Of a stretch of 64,000 bases of DNA, positions 26,990 to 33,993 are shown piece by piece. The translations under genes and the position numbers were made by a program. The stretch lies in NCBI RefSeq assembly GCF_031679605.1, contig NZ_CP117522.1, positions 4,836,001 through 4,900,000 of the forward strand, in the 5' to 3' direction. Numbering within the stretch: position 1 is the stretch's first letter; the number at the start of each line of letters is the position of its first letter. Source of the DNA: Streptomyces luomodiensis (GTDB taxonomy: Bacteria > Actinomycetota > Actinomycetes > Streptomycetales > Streptomycetaceae). Below the pieces are notes generated by a model that saw only the letters and a program-made list of their open reading frames with translations, had not been told where the DNA came from and made no database searches.

Positions 26990-27616
26990 TCACAGATGGG
27001 AAGCGATGGCGTCGGCCAGCGGTGCCGGGACGCCGAGGCGGGCGCGCAGGGTCTCGGGGTCGATGGGCGTTCCGGTACGGGCGTGGTGGTCGTCGGCGAG
27101 CTTGCGCGCGTGGTTCACGAGCGCGGCCGGAACGTGCGGCGCGGGCGTTTCCGGCTCGGGCTCCGGGGCGACGGGTGCCCCCGCCGTTTCCGGGGAGGCC
27201 GAGGCCAATACGGCTTCAGCAGGCTCGACCGATGTCGAGGCGGTTTCGGGTGCTGGTGCGGTGTGGGCGAGGAGCGTGCCGCCGAGGAAGGCCACGGCAG
27301 GCCATCCGGCGACGAGGATGCGCAGCCAGGCCGGTACGTCGGCGAGGTCGAGCAGTCCGGCGGTGGCGACGTTCGCCCCAAGCGACGCGGCCAGGGCGAC
27401 GACGAACCAGCACCAGCCCGCCGCCTTGGACGCCCCCGACCGCAGCCGACGCCAGGCCGCCACAAGCAGCAGGTCAACAGAGACCGGATAGGCCCACGCC
27501 TTCCACCCGTCCTGCCCGGCCGCCAAGGCCAGGTCATGCAGGTGGGCGAAGGACAGCGCGGCAGCGATGACCGCTTGCACCAACACCGCGTCAACCCGCG
27601 CCAGGTAAGCGCGCAT
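26990..27616 (-). CDS. DUF2637 multi-spanning membrane protein (SpdB-like)
   Basis: 208 residues. Three or four hydrophobic helices occupy the N-terminal 120 residues (VLVQAVIAAALSFAHLHDLA, WAYPVSVDLLLVAAWRRL, AGWCWFVVALAASLGANV, GWPAVAFLGGTLLAH), followed by a Pro/Glu-rich cytoplasmic region and a helical C-terminus (ALVNHARKLADDHHARTGTP). DUF2637 proteins are a standard component of actinomycete conjugative elements, placed next to tra, and are thought to serve in transfer or spreading. Confidence 0.85.
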   Translation of the reverse strand: MRAYLARVDAVLVQAVIAAALSFAHLHDLALAAGQDGWKAWAYPVSVDLLLVAAWRRLRSGASKAAGWCWFVVALAASLGANVATAGLLDLADVPAWLRILVAGWPAVAFLGGTLLAHTAPAPETASTSVEPAEAVLASASPETAGAPVAPEPEPETPAPHVPAALVNHARKLADDHHARTGTPIDPETLRARLGVPAPLADAIASHL

Positions 27617-27639
27617 GGTGGGAACTCCTTCCGGTCCAG

Positions 27640-27849
27640 TCAGCCGTCTGCGGTGAGTTCGTCGGCACGGGCGCGAGCAGCGGCGGCGACCTCAGCGGCC
27701 TCAACGTCATCGGGCTGGGCAGCGGCGATGCGCTCCAACAGGTCCGCTTTGCGGTTCATCAACTCGGCGCGGCTCCCGGCCCCGCGTGTGCGGAAGTCGG
27801 CCAGGTCGGCCAAGAGCGCGGAGACCTCGGAAATGGTGGGACGGGGCAC
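27640..27849 (-). CDS. Small AICE protein of unknown function
   Basis: 69 residues, highly helical and charged (ISEVSALLADLADFRTRG, RAELMNRKADLLERIAAA). Proteins of this size and composition sit between the FtsK-like gene and the DUF2637 gene in many pSAM2-like elements. No enzymatic motif is seen. Same strand and spacing as the tra operon. Confidence 0.65.
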   Translation of the reverse strand: MPRPTISEVSALLADLADFRTRGAGSRAELMNRKADLLERIAAAQPDDVEAAEVAAAARARADELTADG

Positions 27850-27930
27850 AGGGAATCCCCTTCGGTTTCAGGCATGGCGGGGGTAGGGACACGGCGCGGG
27901 TACGGTCGCGCCAACCGTCAGGCGGGTGGA

Positions 27931-29307
27931 TTACTCGGCCGCCGGGAGCGGCTTGAGCAGCGAGGTCGGAGCGCTCACCGGGACGGCCGGCACGTCGGGC
28001 CGGAACGGTTCCAACGCGGGCAGGTCCGGGACGAGATGGGCATGGTCGCGGCAGATTGCCGCAGCGTCGGCGAGCGAGAGATGGGGTGGGCGGATACGGA
28101 ACCAACCACCGGACGTATCACCAGCGACCGCGAGACCGGGCCGCTCCGGAGCAATGGCACAGGCCGCGCCGACCGCCTCGGGGGCGATGTCGCCGAGCGC
28201 CATCTTGGCGGAGGCTTCATCGTTCACGCGGTGGCAGACCCGCCCGGTCAGCTGAGCCCGCAGCATCGTCGCCCCCTTGCCCAACTCGGCGCCGAACCGC
28301 TGCCCGCACACCTCCAAATAGATGCCCGCTGCGCGGCCGAGTTGAGCGAGCCGGATGAGCTGGGTGACCATCTCGTCCCGCCTCTCCTCGTCCTTGCGCG
28401 TGGCGACGAGGAAGAGTTCGGCCACCTCGTTTACGAGCAGCACCACCGGCACCGGCCGCTCATCCTCCGGCAGACCCCAGATGTCAGAGGTGATCTCCTC
28501 GTCCGGGGTGCTGGGAGCGATGCCCTGCCGGGCCTTGATCAGGTCGTACCGGTCCTCCATCAGCCCAACCAGCACAGGCAGCAACTCCGCCGCCTGCACA
28601 GGATCAGTAGCCAACGCCGACAGCCGTGAAGCGAACGGCGCCAGCTCCACACCCCGCTTGCAGTCGATCCCGACCAGCGCGACCGGTTGCCGAGCAAGCC
28701 CGGCGATGAGGTGGCGCAGGAACATCGACTTGCCCGACAGCGTGGCGCCCAGGGTGAGCTGGTGCGGGATGGCCCGGTAGTCCCGGACGAACGGCGTCGC
28801 GTCCTCCCGCAGCGCCACCGGCACCTTCAGGAAGCCACCCGCAGCCTTCCGGGGCATCCGAACCCTCCGCAGCACGTCGAAGCCGATCAGCCGCAGCTCA
28901 ACCACGCCAGGCTTGACCTCCTCCACGTACGCGCCGTGGACGCCCCAGGCATGCCGCAGCCGCTCAGCCGAAGCCGCTACGTCCGCAGGTTCCTGCCCCG
29001 GCGCCAGCCGCAGCCGAACCCGCAGCCCTGTCGACGTCGGACGGATCAGCCCCCGACGCGGAGGCACCGGCCGCACCTCCCGATGCGTGAGCGCCTGCAC
29101 CGCCCAGGCCCGCAGCCGCGACGGCGGAACGGTCAGCCCGCACGCGTCCATGACGGACCCGTACGACCCCAGCAACCGGGCAGTCGAGATGGGCATCCCG
29201 ACCGTGGACCAGTAGGCGGCCGGGTGCCGGGCCCGGAGGTAGGCGGCCCCGCCGACCGTAGCGGCGACCGGGCCACCCACCTCCATCAGCGTCATCACGT
29301 CAGCCAT
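27931..29307 (-). CDS. FtsK/SpoIIIE-like DNA translocase Tra
   Basis: 458 residues. An N-terminal hydrophobic stretch (MEVGGPVAATVGGAAYLRA) anchors it, and the motor domain has Walker A GATLSGKSMFLRH (about 185-197) and Walker B PVVLLVNEVAELF (about 285-297). In Streptomyces such Tra proteins form hexamers that pump unnicked double-stranded plasmid DNA between hyphae. There is no relaxase gene, consistent with this mode. It starts 5 bases past the SCO3933-like gene and is likely repressed by the KorSA-like protein. Confidence 0.93.
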   Translation of the reverse strand: MADVMTLMEVGGPVAATVGGAAYLRARHPAAYWSTVGMPISTARLLGSYGSVMDACGLTVPPSRLRAWAVQALTHREVRPVPPRRGLIRPTSTGLRVRLRLAPGQEPADVAASAERLRHAWGVHGAYVEEVKPGVVELRLIGFDVLRRVRMPRKAAGGFLKVPVALREDATPFVRDYRAIPHQLTLGATLSGKSMFLRHLIAGLARQPVALVGIDCKRGVELAPFASRLSALATDPVQAAELLPVLVGLMEDRYDLIKARQGIAPSTPDEEITSDIWGLPEDERPVPVVLLVNEVAELFLVATRKDEERRDEMVTQLIRLAQLGRAAGIYLEVCGQRFGAELGKGATMLRAQLTGRVCHRVNDEASAKMALGDIAPEAVGAACAIAPERPGLAVAGDTSGGWFRIRPPHLSLADAAAICRDHAHLVPDLPALEPFRPDVPAVPVSAPTSLLKPLPAAE

Positions 29308-29312
29308 CAGGC

Positions 29313-29663
29313 TCAGGCCCCCGCACCGACGGATATGGCGGCCGGGGCGATGGCATCGGCCCGGAAGGCGATGCCGTGCCGCTGCTGGCCGTTGAAGACG
29401 GTTTCCCAGGGCCGGGCGATGAGGCCGATCAGCGTGACCGGCGCACCGAAGGCCAGCCCCTCCGTGACTCCGCTTTCGGGCACGGTGACCTGAAGCAGCG
29501 AGGATTCCCCGCCGTCGATGTAGACGACGCCGAGCCGCATCAGCGTCTCGCCGCTCTGGGCGTCCTTGGCGATCTCGCCGGTCTGCCGGTCCTTCACCTT
29601 CGGCTCCGGCGCCTCAGTCAGCAGGACCGTGGCACCGGAGGTCTCAACTCGGATGGAACGCAA
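29313..29663 (-). CDS. SCO3933-family regulatory-type protein
   Basis: 116 residues of beta-rich sequence (IRVETSGATVLLTEAPEPKVKDRQTGEIAKD, VTPVSLIGLIARPW-like centre). The family is named after a gene in the Streptomyces coelicolor SLP1 region and accompanies tra genes of AICEs; its biochemical role is unknown. First gene of the tra-spd operon, with operator sequences at 29696-29807 in front of it. Confidence 0.7.
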   Translation of the reverse strand: MRSIRVETSGATVLLTEAPEPKVKDRQTGEIAKDAQSGETLMRLGVVYIDGGESSLLQVTVPESGVTEGLAFGAPVTLIGLIARPWETVFNGQQRHGIAFRADAIAPAAISVGAGA

Positions 29664-29695
29664 CTACTTCTCCTCATCTCGCATCCGACCCACCT

Positions 29696-29807
29696 ACTTG
29701 TGTAGATGAGTTGCGGTCTTCGAACCCGAACGAGCGGGAACGGGGACCACCATGCCACACAGCTTGCCCACTCGTCTATACGAGTATGCGTCTTCGTGTG
29801 TACGAGT
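29696..29807. promoter_or_regulatory. Three KorSA-type operators in the tra/korSA control region
   Basis: Three 16-mers share the consensus ACTYGTNTANACGAGT: ACTTGTGTAGATGAGT (29696-29711), ACTCGTCTATACGAGT (29770-29785, perfect inverted arms) and CTTCGTGTGTACGAGT (29792-29807). They lie between the tra operon (starting 29663) and the repressor gene. GntR/HutC-family KorSA proteins repress their own gene and transfer genes through such sites. Confidence 0.75.
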
Positions 29808-29847
29808 CAGAAAAAGCAGCCCGGGGCCACCACGCCCCGGCCATGCG

Positions 29848-30633
29848 TCAGTTGGCAGGAAGCTGGTAGGCGAGGACGTACGCGTCGGCGGCCATCACGG
29901 TGTCACACACCTCCACCGCCCGCCCCTCAGCGTCGTAGGCAGTCCGGATCAGATGGATCACCGGCACACCGGAGGCGAGCTGGAGCGTGCGCACCTCGGC
30001 AGGCGAGGGCATCCGGGCCCGGATCTCCTCATCGAAGTGATCCAGCCGGTGCCCCATCTCCTCCAGCCGGGCATAGATCCCTCCAGGACCAGGGTTCGGC
30101 TGCGCGATCGGAGTGTTCCGCGCCAGGTCCAGCGGCAGATACGACGTAGCGAACTCCACCGGTCGCCCATCCAGCAGATACCGCCGCCGCCGGGCCAGCA
30201 CCTTACGAGGCGAACCCAGCCGAGCCGAGATGTCCTGCGACGGCCGCTCCTCCTTCACCTCCAGACTGTCCACCTCCGGGCGACTGCCCGCCGCTTCCGC
30301 CTCCACCGTGAAGGCAGCCTTCCCCTGATCCCGATGCCGCCGCGCGAAACGGTCCGAAGCCAGCCGCCGCACAGGCGGCCGGGGCCGCACGAAAACCCCC
30401 TTGCCGTGCTCGGACACGGCCAGGCCCTCTTGCTGGAGCAGCGACAGAGCGTTGCGGACAGTCATCCGCGAGACACCGAAGTGGTCGACCAGCTCCGTTT
30501 CGGAGGGCAGCTTGTCGCCCTCCGAGAAGCGCCCCTTGTCGATCGCTTCCCGCAGTGCGTCAGCGATCTGCCGGAACACCGCCCGGTCACTCGTCGGGTC
30601 CAATACACCCAGAACGGAAGTCAGGGAAGGCAT
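29848..30633 (-). CDS. GntR/HutC-family repressor, KorSA-like
   Basis: 261 residues. The N-terminal GntR winged helix (about 15-80) reads FRQIADALREAIDKGRFSEGDKLPSETELVDHFGVSRMTVRNAL, followed by a UTRA/HutC ligand-binding domain to the end (RRRYLLDGRPVEFATSYLP, VPVIHLIRTAYDAEGR). In pSAM2 KorSA represses the replication activator and keeps the element integrated. The ATG at 30633 is the first start after an operator half-site at 30650-30665, suggesting autoregulation. Divergent from the Nudix gene. Confidence 0.9.
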   Translation of the reverse strand: MPSLTSVLGVLDPTSDRAVFRQIADALREAIDKGRFSEGDKLPSETELVDHFGVSRMTVRNALSLLQQEGLAVSEHGKGVFVRPRPPVRRLASDRFARRHRDQGKAAFTVEAEAAGSRPEVDSLEVKEERPSQDISARLGSPRKVLARRRRYLLDGRPVEFATSYLPLDLARNTPIAQPNPGPGGIYARLEEMGHRLDHFDEEIRARMPSPAEVRTLQLASGVPVIHLIRTAYDAEGRAVEVCDTVMAADAYVLAYQLPAN

Positions 30634-30649
30634 GTACGCATACTCCTTT

Positions 30650-30665
30650 AGGTATCTAGACGAGC
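30650..30665. promoter_or_regulatory. Operator half-site before the KorSA-like gene
   Basis: AGGTATCTAGACGAGC matches the right half of ACTYGTNTANACGAGT (TCTA-ACGAG). It lies 17 bases before the repressor's start codon and upstream of the divergent Nudix gene at 30721, so it may control both. Confidence 0.5.
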
Positions 30666-30720
30666 GGCTGACCCGGATTGCTACGGTGGAGAGCCTAGCC
30701 AGCCGAGAGGGCCGAGGAAC

Positions 30721-31152
30721 GTGAGCACTGAGCGCCCGCACTCCGTGAGCGTCGCCGGAGTCATCGTCGACGACGCGGGCCGTGCGCTGCTGATCAAGCG
30801 ACGCGACAACGGTAAGTGGGAACCACCCGGCGGCGTGCTCGAACGCGAGGAAACCATCCCCGACGCCCTGCAACGGGAAGTCCTCGAAGAGACCGGCATC
30901 AAGATCGCGCTCCCCGCGACCCTCACTGGCATCTACAAGAACATGACCGGCCTGATCGTCTCCCTGGTCTTCCGCTGCGAAGCACTCGACGGCACCCCAA
31001 CCACCGGAGCGGAAACCCGCGCACTGCGCTGGGCCACCCGCGACGAGATCACCGAGCTCGCCGACGAGGCATACGCCATCCGCGTCCTGGACGCGCTCGA
31101 CAACACATCCCCGCCGGCCGTCCGCGCCCACGACGGCGTACGACTCATCTAG
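30721..31152 (+). CDS. Nudix hydrolase, Pif-like
   Basis: 143 residues with a complete Nudix box, GVLEREETIPDALQREVLEETGI (G-x5-E-x7-REUxEE-x-G-U, about 39-61). In pSAM2 the Nudix protein Pif, encoded next to korSA, blocks redundant transfer between cells that already carry the element. The position here, divergent from the KorSA-like gene, fits that role; the substrate of the hydrolase is unknown. The start is GTG at 30721. Confidence 0.88.
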   Translation: MSTERPHSVSVAGVIVDDAGRALLIKRRDNGKWEPPGGVLEREETIPDALQREVLEETGIKIALPATLTGIYKNMTGLIVSLVFRCEALDGTPTTGAETRALRWATRDEITELADEAYAIRVLDALDNTSPPAVRAHDGVRLI

Positions 31153-31191
31153 CACGAACCCACGACCCATAGCCCCTACCAGCACGAAGGA

Positions 31192-31207
31192 ACTTGTATG
31201 GACGAGT
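31192..31207. promoter_or_regulatory. KorSA-type operator overlapping a start codon
   Basis: ACTTGTATGGACGAGT fits the element consensus. The ATG in its centre (31198) is the start codon of the HATPase gene, so binding here would block both transcription and translation start. Confidence 0.6.
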
Positions 31208-31623
31208 ATATGAGTGCTCCGCGAGTTTGGGGCCTGATGTGCCCAGGATCCCGAGAAGAAGTAACCCGCGCCCGCCGCTGGACCCGCGACATCCTCAACG
31301 GACACCCCTGCGCCCACGACGCCGAGCTCATCGTCAGCGAACTCGGCAGCAACGCCCTCACCCACACCACAAGCGGCAGCCCCTACGGCACCTTCCAGCT
31401 CACGCTGTCCCTCTCACCCCGCACCGTCGCGATCTCCGTCACCGACGAGGGAGGCCACCCCGAAGAACCCCGCCGCACGGAGGCCGACCCGGACGACACC
31501 CACGGCCGCGGATTAACCATCGTCATGGCACTCGCCCGCCGCCTGGACATCACCGGCAGCCAGCACGGCCGCACCGTCACCGCCCAACTCGTCGCACCCG
31601 AGGCAGGAGCAACCACATGCTGA
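31198..31623 (+). CDS. RsbW-like ATP-binding protein (HATPase_c_2)
   Basis: 141 residues of GHKL ATPase fold like anti-sigma kinases. The N box is ELIVSELGSNALTHT, the G1 box VTDEGGHPE and the G2 box GRGLTIVMALARRL. Streptomyces has many such single-domain proteins, and AICEs often carry one; partners are unknown. It follows the Nudix gene by 45 bases with the operator-like sequence over its start codon. It overlaps the next gene by 7 bases. Confidence 0.85.
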   Translation: MDEYMSAPRVWGLMCPGSREEVTRARRWTRDILNGHPCAHDAELIVSELGSNALTHTTSGSPYGTFQLTLSLSPRTVAISVTDEGGHPEEPRRTEADPDDTHGRGLTIVMALARRLDITGSQHGRTVTAQLVAPEAGATTC

Positions 31624-32030
31624 GGCCCCTGCTCCGCCCCGGCTACTGGTGCGAGTGCTGGACGCGTTCACCGGCCACAGGCCCCCGCTCGGTCTTGCTC
31701 GCCTCCATCGAAACCGACAGCCCCAGCGATGCCACCCGATGGATCCGCGTCACCGTGCGAACCATCGCCTCAGCACTCGACCGGCAAACAGCCCACGACG
31801 CATGGGACTGGATCACCTACGGCCACAAGGAAGCCGAAGACACCCTCACCAACGGACAAGCAGCCACCTTCGCCCTCACCCAGCACGACACCCACATCGA
31901 ATGGATCCTCCGGCCGGTCACCTTCCTACCCCTCGCCCACCGCGAGTCTCGACGCCTTCCGGCATGCGCCGAACAGTTCACCTGCCCCACCACACACAAG
32001 ATCGCCCGACACCAGACCAACGGCCACTGA
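31617..32030 (+). CDS. Hypothetical AICE protein
   Basis: 137 residues from the ATG at 31617 (MLRPLLRPGYWCECW), overlapping the HATPase stop by 7 bases, which indicates coupled translation. It contains scattered tryptophans and a central DAWDWITYGHKEAEDTL stretch. No family or catalytic motif is recognised. The ending TCPTTHKIARHQ is basic. Possibly accessory to the HATPase by operon context. Confidence 0.6.
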   Translation: MLRPLLRPGYWCECWTRSPATGPRSVLLASIETDSPSDATRWIRVTVRTIASALDRQTAHDAWDWITYGHKEAEDTLTNGQAATFALTQHDTHIEWILRPVTFLPLAHRESRRLPACAEQFTCPTTHKIARHQTNGH

Positions 32031-32057
32031 GTTACAACCTTCTCTACGGGTTCAAGT

Positions 32058-32098
32058 CGCCGCGCAAGCGCGGCGCGCGCGGCCCGGCGGCGCGGGCC
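32058..32098. other. Two adjacent GC hairpins after the pif operon
   Basis: CGCCGCGC-AA-GCGCGGCG (32058-32075) is a perfect 8-bp stem with a 2-base loop. It is followed by GGCCCG...CGGGCC (32081-32098). They may end the Nudix/HATPase transcript or be a structured DNA site of the element such as a transfer or single-strand origin. The sequence does not decide. Confidence 0.4.
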
Positions 32099-32205
32099 GC
32101 CGCTCCTGTCTCCGCCCCGCTCCGGCCCGACCGCCAGGCCGCGCGCCAGCAGCAAGCACCTTGGCTGAGGAGAAGAGGTACGTCGTGGCTGGGGTCGGCT
32201 CCACG

Positions 32206-33815
32206 GCTTTAGGCCAAGACCGGGAAGTTAGGGGCTGCCCGTGCTTGTTGGGGCGGGTTGTGGTGTGAGGGTGATGGTGATCGTGGCGGGTGCCTTGCGA
32301 CCGACGCTGCCTGCTGTCTTGTTGTAGGCGTAAGGCGAGAGGGTGCGTTTCACGCAGCGGGGGCTGACCCGGGAGCGTCTGCGCCGGTCGGTGAGGTTGC
32401 GGGGATGCAGCAGGACTGCCAGGACCGTGGTGACTGAAGTGGCGGGGGCGGGGACAGCGGCGGTGATCACCGTGTGGCGTGCGGTGCGCACGGCGATGGC
32501 GAAGGAGAGGCGGTCGGGGTCCAGACCGGCGATGTGGGCGGTGTCGTGGATCGCGGTGCGGGTGAGCTGGAAGACGGTCAGCAGGGCATAGATCTCCTGC
32601 TCAACGCCTTGGACGGTGTGTGAGCGCAGGACGCGGTCGGGTCCGCGGAGGGTGACTTTCAGTCCGTAGTAGGCGGTCTCGATCTCCCACCGCTGGTGGT
32701 AGAGCTCGGCCAGTTCGGCCGCGGGGTGACGGGCGGGGTCAAGCAAGGTGGTGATGAGCCGGACCATGCTCGAGTGCTGTCGGCCGTCGGCGGTGGTGAC
32801 GGTGACCTGGTAGCGGATGACACGCACGGTCATGGCGGTGAGTGCGGGCGGCGGTGTCGAGCGCTTGCGGCGCTGCCAGGCGGCCAGGCGGTCGCCGGAA
32901 CGACGGTCGAGGATCTGGGAGAGGTGGCTGCCGTCCGGTAAGGGCTGGATGACCGGCAGCAGGCGTCCGGACTGGACCCGCCACAGCAGGTCGGCTCCCG
33001 TGGAGGCCGCGTCCCGGATTGCTTCGTAGCCGTCGTATCCACGATCGGCCAGGAGCAGTATCCCCGGACGGAGAACGGGCAGCAGACGGCGGGCCTGCGG
33101 CAGTTCCTTGTCGTGCATGGGCCCGAAAACGGCCCCCATCAGCGCGCGCGTGCCGCATTCGACCAGGCCTGTCAGCCGCACCTGCGGATAGCCGGCCGGA
33201 CGGCTGGTCGCCTTCCCGTGGCGTCCGTAGTGCGCCACGTTCGCCGCACTGTCGGCCACCTCCACACTCGTGCCGTCCCAAGCCACCACCCGCAGGCCAT
33301 GCCAGAAGACTCCCGGCGTCTCTTTGGTGCCTACCGGTCCGCACACTCGGTCGAACAGCAATGCCAACGGTGCGGTTCCCAGACGACGGCGGGCCTGCCG
33401 CAGTGCCGCCGCCGACGGGTCAGGCACCAAATGGCCGGGCATCCCGGCGGTCAGCGCCACCCACACCCCCCGATAGCCACAATCACCGAACAAGGTCATG
33501 GCCAGTACGAAGTACACGACCACCCGGGCCGGCAGCATCCGCACCCGCTTCTCGAACCGTCCAGTGGCGGCCAGCACCTCATCGACCAGAACCGGCGGCA
33601 CCCACCGGGTCAGCACCCCCAACTGACCGGGCTTCCATACCCCGGACCGGCCACGCGACCGCGGCGCGGTGGCACACTGAACAGACAACGGAGCCCCCTC
33701 CGACTGCGACTTCGACACTCACAGTCCGACAGGGGCTCCGTTGCCACGTCAACCAAACCCAACGCGCCCTTGACACACCACGCCACCAGCTAACTTCCCG
33801 GTCTTGGGCTTTAGG
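32206..33815. mobile_element. Complete IS4-family insertion sequence with target duplication
   Basis: The IS spans 32214-33807 (1594 bp). The ends are 18-bp perfect inverted repeats, CCAAGACCGGGAAGTTAG (32214-32231) and its complement (33790-33807). The 8-bp target GCTTTAGG is duplicated at 32206-32213 and 33808-33815. One transposase gene fills it. Intact ends and duplication mean a recent, single transposition into the element; no gene is visibly interrupted. Confidence 0.93.
32228..33718 (-). CDS. IS4 family transposase
   Basis: 496 residues, DDE transposase. An N-terminal IS4 domain (GQLGVLTRWVPPVLVDEVLAATGR) precedes the RNase H-like core: first Asp in VAWDGTSVEVADS, second in LLADRGYDGYEAI, and the Glu in the IS4 signature Y-x2-R-x3-E-x6-K, seen as YHQRWEIETAYYGLK. 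The start is GTG at 33718. The length and frame are intact, so it is probably active. Confidence 0.95.
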   Translation of the reverse strand: MSKSQSEGAPLSVQCATAPRSRGRSGVWKPGQLGVLTRWVPPVLVDEVLAATGRFEKRVRMLPARVVVYFVLAMTLFGDCGYRGVWVALTAGMPGHLVPDPSAAALRQARRRLGTAPLALLFDRVCGPVGTKETPGVFWHGLRVVAWDGTSVEVADSAANVAHYGRHGKATSRPAGYPQVRLTGLVECGTRALMGAVFGPMHDKELPQARRLLPVLRPGILLLADRGYDGYEAIRDAASTGADLLWRVQSGRLLPVIQPLPDGSHLSQILDRRSGDRLAAWQRRKRSTPPPALTAMTVRVIRYQVTVTTADGRQHSSMVRLITTLLDPARHPAAELAELYHQRWEIETAYYGLKVTLRGPDRVLRSHTVQGVEQEIYALLTVFQLTRTAIHDTAHIAGLDPDRLSFAIAVRTARHTVITAAVPAPATSVTTVLAVLLHPRNLTDRRRRSRVSPRCVKRTLSPYAYNKTAGSVGRKAPATITITLTPQPAPTSTGSP

Positions 33816-33822
33816 CAGCCAC

Positions 33823-33931
33823 TTTGGGGCGAGCCTCTAAGATCATGGCCCCAACGTCGTGCTTTACCGGGCAGGTCCACTACCTGCCCGACGCGCCGCA
33901 AGCTTACGGGGCCATGATCACTCGCCCCAAA
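33823..33931. repeat. Large imperfect palindrome with internal hairpin
   Basis: Outer arms TTTGGGGCGAG (33823-33833) and CTCGCCCCAAA (33921-33931) are perfect complements. Inner arms GATCATGGCCCC (33841-33852) and GGGGCCATGATC (33908-33919) are also perfect. The centre holds another hairpin, GGGCAGGT...ACCTGCCC (33869-33889). Total 109 bp, next to the IS target site and 63 bases past the ATPase gene's end. It could be a MITE-like element, an origin, or a strong terminator. Confidence 0.75.
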
Positions 33932-33993
33932 GCAGCTCCAGCCCAAACCCGCTCCGCCGACCTGGTGCGGCACCGATGGCGCCGCTGGTCATA

